Source: Phyllostachys edulis
Lineage: Eukaryota > Streptophyta > Magnoliopsida > Poales > Poaceae
DNA: 64,000 nucleotides
Direction: 5' to 3'
Assembly (NCBI GenBank): GCA_036346405.1
Contig: CM070563.1
Span: 32,374,816 to 32,438,815 of the forward strand
Below are positions 55,771-64,000 of the stretch, one piece after another. Every line of letters begins with the position of its first letter. Positions within the stretch are counted from its first letter, which is position 1. Position numbers and translations under genes: made by a program. The notes beneath the pieces were generated by a model. It searched no databases. It saw only the letters and a list, made by a program, of their open reading frames with translations, and was not told where the DNA came from.

Positions 55771-56200
55771 GACTGCTGCTGTTGTTGGCTGCCATTGCAA
55801 GGCAGCTGTTGTTGAAGGTTGTAAGATTGCTGATGTTGAAGTTTGCCTTGCCGTCCCTTCAACCTACTCTTGTTCTGACCTCAGGGTAGGTCCCTGGACT
55901 GAGCCCTCCAGTCTTCCCTGCCTCAATTTCTGCTTCTTCCTGCGCACGCGTCCCCATTGTTCCCCCGATGCCCCTTTCTCGATGCTGCTCCTGGACGATA
56001 TCTGTGGTTAGTTCGTTTCTCCAGGCTGGTGCCGGTGCCGCCAAGGTTGCCTCCTCCTACGAAGTTGGTCATCAGGTGCGGACCAACATTTGCGGCCGCG
56101 CTAGCTTCGCCAGACTCTACACCTACACGTCTCCCTGCATTTCCCACCTTAACCTCCTCTACCCCCTCGGCCTTTCTCTCCTTGGCGGATCAAATCTTGA

Positions 56201-59200
56201 ATGAACGGTCTTAACATTAACATTATATGCTGGAACGTGCGTGGCCTCAACACCCAAGCCAGGAAAGATTCAGTGCGTGAGACCCTCATCTCAACAACTT
56301 ACCACCTCGCTTGCCTCCTAGAAACCAAGTTAAGTCAAGTCGACCAAAACCTAGCTAATTACCTCGGGGGCTTCAACCTTTGGAGCTTCGCCCTTAAACC
56401 AGCAGAGGGCACGAGGGGTGTGATCCTTCTCCTCTGGAACGAAGGTTACATCGAGGTCACAAACGTGCACCAATCGACGTACAACCTCTCGGTGTTAGTG
56501 ACCCTCAGAGAGTGCAACTCGCCCTTTCGCCTAACGATAGTGTACGGCCCCTCCCGAAGCCTTGAAAAGTAAGTCTTTCTCCAAGAAATCACCTCTTTAA
56601 AACCAACCTTTGGAACCAACTGGTTGGTACTGGGCGATTTCAACCTCATATATCGCGCCGCTGACAAAAGCAATTCCAACATCAATCTGCGACGCTTGGC
56701 CCAATTCCGCAACACTCTCAACACCTGTGAACTAAAAGAAATTCACTTGCAAAACAGAAAATTCACGTGGAGCAATGAGCGTCGGAGTCCTACCCTGGTC
56801 AGGTTGGACAGGGTCTTCTGCAACGAAGGCTGGGATACACTTTTCGAAAACTTCTTTCTGCAGGCGTTGTCTTCCTCAGTCTTTGACCACTGCCCCTTGC
56901 TGCTTTCCAACATCTGTAGTCCTGCCCCACCCTAAATCCTTTCGTTTTAAAAACTTCTGGATTAAGATACCAGGTTTCTTTGAAACGATACAAAAATCGT
57001 GGCTGGCCCAATGCTGGCACTCAGAGCCGATGCATCGTCTGAACCACAAGCTAACTTTCACAGCATTAGCTCTAAAATCCTGGAGTCGACACCTCTTCCC
57101 TCGACCTAAGCTTCTTCTCCACATGGCTCTAGAGCTAATTCTTCGGCTCAACGTGGCGCAAGACTTCAGGGCACTTTCGCCTCAGGAATCAGCCCTGAGG
57201 ACTAGTCTCAAGAAGAGAGTTTTGGGGCTGGCAGTGATCGACCGCACCAGGAAGCGCCAAAGCTCCCGCATCACAAACCTTAGAGAAAGCGACGCTAACA
57301 CCAAGTTTTTCCACCTTAAAGTAAACGGCTGAAGGAGAAAAAACCACATCCACAAGCTCCAAAACGGTCTGGGATGGGCGATCGCACACACAGAGAAAGA
57401 TGTCTTAATTCATCAGCACTTTCAAGAGATGCTGGCCCCGCCCACCGCTCGCAACACACTCGCAACACAGACCTCAATTGGGAGACCATCAACCTTCCTT
57501 CGCTAGACCTTGTTAGCCTCCAGACCGCTTTCACGGAACCTGAAGTTCTCTCCGCCTTAAACCAACTACTGGGGGACAAAGCACCAGGCCTAGAGGGTTT
57601 CACCACAAACTTCTACAAGTCCTGTTGGCCAATCATCAAGGCGGACATCATGGCAGTCTTCCACAGCTTCCACTCTCCCTGCACGTCGCACCTACACCTT
57701 CTTAATACTGCTAACATCGTGCTAATCCCTAAAAAGAAAGGGGCAGACAAAGTGCAAGACTTCAGACCTATCAGCCCCATCCACGGCCTTGGGAAGTGGA
57801 TCACTAAAACGCTTGCGCTTCGGGTGTCGCCTTTCCTAAACACCTTGGTTTCTCAAGCCCAGAGTGCCTTCATCAAGACAAGGAGCATCCACGATAACTT
57901 CCTCTACGTCCGGAATTTGATCAGAAGACTTCACCTTTCTAACACCTCCACGCTCTTCCTCAAACTTGACATTGCAAAGGCTATCGACTCGGTCCGCTGG
58001 GACTACCTCCTCGACCTTCTTCGGAAAAAAGGTTTCCTACTTAGATGGACAAATTGGGCAGCCGCCCTTCTTAGATCCGCCTCGTCCAAAGTCCTTCTCA
58101 ATGGTATCCCCGGCAAGGTCATCAACCATGGAAGAGGGCTACGGCAAGGGGACCCACTCTCGCCTTTCCTCTTCATTTTGGCGATTGATCCCATTCAACG
58201 TCTGTTAGAGTTGCCTACAGATCTGGGATTCCTGGCTCGTACGAGGGACCATTTCGCCACCCTCAGAACATCCATTTATGCGGACGACGCAGCTATTTTT
58301 ATCAATCCAATAGACTCTGAACTCCAAACAACCACCTAGATTATCCACAATTTCGGAGAGGCCTCAGGCCTCCGCACCAACTTTCAAAAAAGCACGGTGC
58401 TCCTGATCAGTTGTGATCACATAGACCTGAACTCCATCTTACAAGGCTTCCCAGCAATCCGAGCATCCTTCCCGATCATATACCTTGGTCTTCCGCTCAC
58501 CCATAAAAGACTGCGCAGAGTGGACTTTCAGTCCCTTCTCGACAAAATGGGCGGAAGACTAATAGGCTGGCAGGGGCACTTCTTGACTACTGCAGGGCAA
58601 GCCACTCTGGTCAAATTCGTCCTTTCCTCGATTCCAATTTACTACCTCACGGTCTTCAAAATTCCCAAGTCAGTTCTCTGCACTCTTGACCGTTTAAGGC
58701 GTCGTTTCCTTTGGGCGGGCCACGATAACCTCTCGGGGGCCAGGTGTAAAATCATCTGGGAAAAGGTGTGCCGCTCGACCAAGCTTGGCGGTCTAGGTAT
58801 CCTCAACCTCACCAAATTCTCCGCGGCCTTAAGACTTAGATGGCAATGGCAACAATGGAAGGCCCCATCCAAACCCTGGGTTGGAATGGAAACACCTGTC
58901 TTTGAGGGGACCGACCTTTTTGGCGACAACGAGATTTCCTCGGGGTCATGTCAAGCGACTTATTTCTGGCATTCAGCTTGGCTCAATGGTGAGGCTCCAA
59001 AAGACCTGGCCCCTAAGATTTTTGAAATTTCCAAAAGGAGAGATCAGATAGTGGCTTCGGGCCTCCAGAACGGATGTTGGGTATACAACATCAACACTCA
59101 GGGGGGCTTTCAGTCAATCATATCCAACAGTTCGTTGGACTCTAGTCCAAAATCAATCAAATTCGCCTGGACCTTGGCTCCCCGAACGAGATCGTTTGGG

Positions 59201-59620
59201 AACTAAACACGAACGGTGTCTACTCCTCCAAATCTGCCTATGCTTTGCTCTTCCTAGGTTCTACGGGGACTAATTTCCAATTCCTTATTTGGAAATCACA
59301 CGCCCCCCCCCCCCCAATGCAAATCTTCTGCCCCCTTTGTAGACACACTCCAGAATCGGCCCTCTACCTTTTTGCCCAATATCGTTTCTCCTCTAGAATC
59401 TGGAAGCAGATGGCAGACTGGCTTGGATATGTGAGCCTACAACCATCCACTTGGACCCCTTGTACGAGCATCCTGGATAGGTGGTCCAATGTCGTAGAGA
59501 GAAAAGGATCCCTTGTGAAGGCTACAAGCATGACCCTAATCCTAATCACGTGGGAGCTTTGAAAGGAACGAAATTCTAGAAACTTCAACAACAAAGCCTC
59601 TTCACCTCAGCAACTCATAA
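56201..59620 (+). pseudogene. LINE ORF2: endonuclease, reverse transcriptase, zinc-finger tail
   Basis: The endonuclease opens MNGLNINIICWNVRGLNTQA at 56201, has LLETKLSQVDQ (catalytic E) and, after a stop at 56570, VLGDFNLIYR and SVFDHCPLLLSN (terminal D-H). RT is at 57374-58339: GDKAPGLEGFTTNFYKSCWP, IPKKKGADKVQDFRPIS, RGLRQGDPLSPFLFILA and the active site YADDAAIF. A TAG at 58337 follows, then the thumb and linker (58397-59206: VCRSTKLGGLGILNLTKFSA). A zinc-binding tail lies near 59250-59450 (FCPLCRHTPESALYLFAQY), after a run of C at about 59301-59314. At least three stops or frame changes make it inactive. Length and order match plant L1 elements. Confidence 0.85.
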
Positions 59621-60462
59621 CGAAAATTAAGGAGGATGATAGATCTTGATCCCTTGCGGGGACCAAGAGTTTGGAGCTTTTTTCTCCCCTGTAATTTAGA
59701 CCCCTTATATTTTAATCGCTTCTTTGTTCTATATCATCCTTCTCTGTTAATATAAACGGATAGCTCCCCCTCGCCGGTTTTCCTTTAAAAAAAAGACGTT
59801 AGGATGGAAGGATAGCCACACCCTCTCTCCTCCCATCTTCCGGCCGCATGTCGCAATCCGTGTGGGACGGAGAGCTCGAAGCGCAGCTTATCAGTTGAAA
59901 GGAAAAGAAGTGATCGATTGAGTGCCCTGGTCAACTATAACTAAACTAGGTTTGATTGCAAACAAAAATACAAACTAAGCTACAGGTATGTATGTTCAAG
60001 AGTAAGCAAAAGTCGCCGATCTCTAGCTAGAGAAATCCACGCCGAATTAACTCACGTACCTTTGGTCCTCGAACACGATGGTGAACGAGTTGTGCCAGTC
60101 GCCGGCGTAGATGTGCGGGCCCCGCGCGCGGGCGACGACGTTGGCGTAGGGGCCGAGCCCGTCGAATATCGCCCAGTTGTTCACGGTGGTCCTGCCCAGC
60201 CCGGTGGCGGCGTTCGCGTTGAGTATGGTCGACTGGTTCGCGTTTGGCCCGAGGACGGTGTGGTGCAGGCACAGGTTGCGGAAGTTGAGCTCGTTGTTCT
60301 CCACGAGTGGACCGCTTGGGGTGACCTGGAGATTACTGCCTGGATAGGCCATCCGCGAGTGTGGGAGAGAAACCAACGGAAATCACGACGGAACCTTTTC
60401 TTTTTGTGTGTGTTGTGTGCTGAATGCTGATCTTTCAGAGAAGGGGGCTGCAGGTGAGAGGG

Positions 60463-60470
60463 TATTTATA
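60463..60470 (-). promoter_or_regulatory. TATA box of the dirigent-jacalin gene
   Basis: The minus strand reads 'ctataaataccctctcacct', TATA box TATAAATA, 111 bp upstream of the ATG at 60352. The solo LTR's target duplication begins at the next base (60471), so the upstream promoter is separated from the TATA box by 2.4 kb. Confidence 0.8.
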
Positions 60471-62887
60471 GGATGTGTAGGACCAAAAAGATAACTAGAG
60501 AGGGGTGAATAGACGTTTTCTCTTTTTTTTATCTCGATCGAACTCAACACTACTTTCACTTTAATAACTATAAAAGCTATAAAGATCTGTATACAAGCAC
60601 AGCGAATGACCTGTGTTGAATCCGATCAAACCCCGATGCAAAAGACCAAAAACATCTCACAACCGCATAGAAAGATGCGCCAGGAATAACAAGCTTGCTA
60701 TATATATGAGATGAATAGTAACAGCACAAGATGTAATTAAGAAATAAATTAAGGCACTGCATGTAAATCAATTGAAATCCCTAGTTTCTGGTCAACAACT
60801 AGTAGGCAGCAATCACTGGCCTCTGTTTTTGCACAAGACAATATCCTCCAGTGTCAGCACGCACAAGCAAGAGCCGCACAAAACCAAACAACAAGTTGCA
60901 GCCACTAGCAGAAAACAAAAGAGGTCACAGAGCTATCGATTCATCAGTCACAACAGGAAGGGCGCCACGGCAATAAACAAAACTGAACAGCAAACTGCAG
61001 CACGCACAGCAATTAAACCAAGGTCTCATGCGCATCATTGATGGCAGCTAAGATAAACAAATGCAAGCTCTAACCAAAAGCTGTGAGTTTTACAAACCGA
61101 TGGGACAAGCCAGAAGCTACAGCTGCCAATGGTCTACAAGCTGCCGCCCTGCTCCGAATTTTGCGGTCGCTACAGGCGCCGTCTGATCTCTCACGCACGC
61201 AAGAACAGTCGCCGCCCAGGGGAATTGCTTTTCTGCCCGGGTGCACCAACAAGCGCTGCCGGGGCTTTTTTTTCAGACTGCACCCAGACTCAGCAGCGCG
61301 AGAAGAAATCACAGTCAAGGCGAAAAACAAATAAACAAAGCAGAAAACAAAACATCGCAAGCCGCCACGATCACCTAATTGATGCGCACATCACCCTTGA
61401 TTAAGTAGCGAAGGGACAAGCAGAATTGCAACAGGAACCGCTGGCAATAAAAGCCGAATCCTTGATCGGATCAATGGAGGTAGCCAAGCAATAGAAAATA
61501 CAAGATGCAAAGACTCAGATCTGACAAGCACAAGCAGCAGCTGCCGTCCAGGAGCTCCGGTTTCTGACTTCAGTCGAAGCTGCAGGCCGCCGCCGCCAAG
61601 ATCCGGTTATTTCGGGCTCTCAACAGGTCAGTGTTCAGGAGCATAAGCACCAACAAGGAACCGAGCCGACCAGCACTCAGAGAACAAGCAGTAAACAAGA
61701 ATAGATTCAATGCAAACTGCAACAGCATCAAAGCAGAGTGCTAGATCTCTACACGCATGGGGGCAGCCATCAATCACAATTGGCAGCCAAAGCAATAAAG
61801 AAAGCCAAAACAGCAAAACGCCAGATCGGATCAACTCAATGAATAACAAAGCGATTTTGGTTTACAAAACACGGCCACACGCTGCCACTTTTGATCTGGA
61901 CTTCTCAGGAGGACGCTGCTCCTACAGGCACTCATTTCTTGGGAGCACAGGCGCCGCCGCAGGTTCCCTAATTCCTACCAAGCGCACGATCTTTTGGGGG
62001 CGCCGCCACCAAAGGCTCCCCTTTTTCTCTTAGCAGCGCCAACCTAAGATATCCCATCTCAGCTCCTTTTATAGGGCAGCCTCTAACCCTAAAAACCTTA
62101 GAGAAGATTTACCCTAATGGGTTTCTGTTAATGCTCAATATCAACGGAACATACACGCACGCAAATTAAAGCGTCGTCTTCAATTCTCTTGACTTAAACC
62201 ACTTCCTTTGCGCCGTCTCGCGCCGTGGTTTAGCCAAAAGGTCACCAAGATGGTATTTGATAAAATTACCAAAATACCCCTTCTCGATCCTTCTCCAAAA
62301 GACTGAGTCCATCTACGCTAAGCACTCGCCTGCTTTGCCACGTGTAGGTTGATCAACGGCTCCATGTCATCAAGTCTCTCCCGTTCGGATCCCACCGGCA
62401 CCACTGAGCACTGGCAACAACTCCCGCGCCGCTTGATCCAACCAGTCGCACCGAACTGCCTGTTCGGTCATCCTTGTCCATTCTGCGCCATGCTTGAATT
62501 CATTGACCTCACCGGACATCCTTGATCGTTTTGGACCTCAGCTCTCCAAGCTTAGTCCCGATCCTTCTCGCCGTTGACCTTCAAGCCACCTACACAAAAA
62601 TAGACAAGCAAACACGAATCCGGGAACAAGTTCTTCACAACTTGACCCACGTTAGCCAAAACATGCAATATGCAACACATATGCATTAACAAATATGGAT
62701 ATGACCTATCCCAAAATCAATTCATAACTAACATTTTCAATCAACACAAAAGCCGGTCAGACCGCCGCTGACCTGACAGCTTTTCTAACTTCGCCGAAAA
62801 CGCGTGAAACTTCAAACCATCAAAGCCATTGCCAATTGTTTCATCATCCTAAGATCATGAGCATATCCCCATGATATCCACAGGACG
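60471..62887 (-). mobile_element. SIRE-type copia solo LTR, minus orientation, GGATG/GGACG target duplication
   Basis: The LTR is 60476-62882. Its plus-strand start TGTAGGACC is the complement of the SIRE LTR end GGTCCTACA, followed by 'gaggggtgaatagacg' as in that LTR. Its right end 'catgatatccaca' is the complement of an LTR start, TGTGGATATCATG, close to TGTGAACATCATG of the SIRE element. Flanks are GGATG and GGACG, one transition apart. The minus-strand words 'ggtattttggtaattt' also match the SIRE LTR. Frames inside have no recognisable domain. Confidence 0.85.
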
Positions 62888-63400
62888 CTTGGGCATGTGT
62901 GGAAGAAGTGGCACTGAGTACTGGAGCAGTGATCTCCATGCGTGCGTACGTGTCGCAAGTGTGGCCACGTCCTCCATTTCTCGTTCCTGCTTTCAGCAGC
63001 ATTAATTGATGATGGCACCACCCCTGGCAGCCTGTGCATATGCGTGAGAAATGTGGATGACAGGAGCATGTAGTAGGCGACGCCCACACTGTAGCACCGA
63101 GATATATTAACTGTAGTAATTTTACTGTGGCAAACACATTGTATGTATTTATCTTGACCTATGATTTTTTTTTTCAGACGATGGAGATCGTTTCTAATGT
63201 CATGCACTATAGATTATCTATATTGAATGTTTCAATACCTAGCATCTAAATCTGTATGTATGGTAGTAGGAGAATACGATTTTAGTTCAAGAGAAGTTTC
63301 TCTTCTCTTGCCTCCAATATTGGAATGAATGATGGAGCATGTGAGTAGTGATACTCTCGGAGCGATGGAGCATCTTTTTTAACGTAATATTTTTTTACAA
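62888..63400 (-). other. Former upstream promoter region of the lectin gene
   Basis: Host sequence that joined directly to the TATA box before the solo LTR inserted. It contains 'catgcgtgcgtacgtgtcgc' and 'ggccacgtcctcc', which hold ACGT cores of the kind bound by plant bZIP factors, and further right a hairpin 'agagaagtttctcttct' (about 63289). No gene seen. Confidence 0.45.
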
Positions 63401-64000
63401 AAGAGATCATAAGACCTTGAATTTTACAGCAGCGGAAACAACAAATGGTAAACTCTAAGTGGTGGCCCATCAAATTGCCCACTGGCATTCAACTGGGGAG
63501 CGCAACCTAGTACTCCTGGTGTCCTTCATCAAAGCCACATGCGAAGTAGTCGTAGTTGTTCTCGACATCATTGAAGGCTTCTAAGATATGTTTTGAGTGA
63601 AGTATGTGAGTACATAAAGTACTCCGCGAGTCTTGGGAAATGTGCATATGTATAGCTTTAACAAATGAGGCTTAATGGTTCTTTTGCATAAAGCAATATT
63701 TTAAGTTTCAACAGTTTTTCATAAAGCACATTTGACAAAGACTAGTTTCGATAAATAAATTAATTGTATCACTAGTAAAGGTTTTAGCTACCAACTACTA
63801 GTATCAATGCTCTTAGTCGCAAAGGTTCAAAGGCCAAAATATCTACCCAAGAGTCCCACTTCTCTCGGGTTTCCAAAATTCAGTCTTTTGAAATCAAAAA
63901 CCAAAATCTACCATGTGAAAATGCACCTTGCCTACCTTTGACCGTGGGCACGGCTATTCGAATAGTTTTACACTCTACAGAGGTTGTACAGCTTGACCCA
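63401..64000 (-). mobile_element. Tekay-like LTR fragment, minus orientation, cut by the window end
   Basis: 'gagtacataaagtactccgc' (63609) and the block 'cacggctattcgaatagttt' + 'tacactctacagaggttgta' (63951-63990) match the conserved parts of the LTRs at 5140-5580 and 6660-7170 in the same order and orientation. The left boundary is not sharp (63370-63420). The rest lies outside the window. Confidence 0.65.

Larger units (their letters stand above)
51930..59807 (+). mobile_element. L1-type LINE in intron 1 of the lectin gene, 15-bp target duplication
   Basis: AAGACGTTAGGATGG occurs at 51930-51944 and 59793-59807. The body between (51945-59792, 7848 bp) runs opposite to the lectin gene, begins with a GC-rich leader, carries ORF1 and ORF2, and ends in a short A run after 'cggttttcctttaaaa'. 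Long target duplications and an A tail are the signature of target-primed reverse transcription. Removing it leaves a normal intron of about 391 bp. Confidence 0.92.
50612..60352 (-). pseudogene. Dirigent-jacalin fused lectin gene, four exons, inactivated
   Basis: Exon 1 is 60352-60060 (ATG in CGGATGGCC; donor AAAG/GTACGTGAG). Exon 2 is 51805-51533 (acceptor gatgcag/G; donor ACAAT/GTAAGTAAG). Exon 3 is 51187-50999 (acceptor ccacgcag; donor ACG/GTGAGTGA). Exon 4 is 50845-50612 (acceptor ggcgcag; stop at 50612). Exons 1-2 encode a dirigent domain (LNFRNLCLHHTVLGPN, WAIFDGLGPYANVVARA, then ELTIHGFCPMVKG) and a linker with a duplicated GPYQGTQT-like unit. Exons 3-4 encode a mannose-binding-type jacalin domain (ESVTIRSGWVIDSLAFSY, AAGPWGGGGDT, FVTNFRTYGPFGRATG, GGIVGFFGRSGESLDSIGVY). 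Lesions: one base missing at about 51749-51752 (GAGTGGCC), TAG at 51683-51685 where Q is expected, and TAG at 51161-51163 replacing the W of the first GPWGG. Exon lengths sum to 989, one short of a multiple of three, which agrees with the single-base loss. Fused dirigent-jacalin lectins are grass proteins linked to defence and stress. Confidence 0.92.

Overview
The window is plant nuclear DNA from a grass (Poaceae). It is made almost entirely of nested retrotransposons, with a small gene-bearing island near the right end. Three things support a grass: a fused dirigent-jacalin lectin gene, a gene type known only from grasses; long-LTR Ty3/gypsy chromoviruses (Tekay/Del type), Tat-type gypsy elements and SIRE- and Angela-type copia LTRs; and plant-type introns. 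The genus cannot be read from the sequence. No tRNA, rRNA, CRISPR array or bacterial-type feature was seen.

Left block (1-22440) is gypsy elements inserted into one another. A minus-strand Tekay-like LTR (1-2334) abuts a minus-strand Tat element whose gag-protease-RT remnant lies at 2335-4771. The same element's gag start, primer site and 5' LTR seem to lie about 11.5 kb away, at 16226-16997. Between them are two minus-strand Tekay-like LTR blocks (4772-15945) and a chromodomain remnant. Inside the second LTR sits a plus-strand Tekay remnant (8255-13612) with a 5-bp target duplication, AGAAA. To the right are a plus-strand Tekay gag full of amber codons (17037-18393), a minus-strand solo LTR (18394-20080), and the 3' end and 3' LTR of the plus-strand element (20081-22440).

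Middle block (22441-47668) is one plus-strand Tat element swollen to about 25 kb. A minus-strand Angela-type solo LTR (23884-25542, duplication GAGGA) interrupts its gag. A 13.6-kb SIRE-type copia element (28363-41931) interrupts its reverse transcriptase. The 3' LTR of that copia element carries a further solo LTR (38951-41183, duplication GTGTG). By eye the LTR pairs diverge in the expected order, the host Tat pair more than the SIRE pair. Downstream of the Tat integrase is a minus-strand segment with its own TATA box, apparent splice acceptors and coiled-coil-like reading frames.

Right block (47669-64000) starts with a broken LINE ORF1-like fragment (minus). Next is an apparently intact single-exon plant gene of unknown function (49168-49698, minus). 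Then comes a four-exon dirigent-jacalin lectin gene (50612-60352, minus). Its first intron holds a 7.8-kb plus-strand LINE with 15-bp target duplications, and a SIRE-type solo LTR (60476-62882) sits directly upstream of its TATA box. The lectin gene is inactivated by a 1-bp deletion and two nonsense codons. A short host flank and the edge of another Tekay-like LTR close the window.

Nothing here is a complete, intact transposon. The points most worth a second look are the dead lectin gene and its promoter insertion, the antisense unit of the Tat element, the amber-only decay of one gag frame, and several hairpin or palindrome families inside LTRs.
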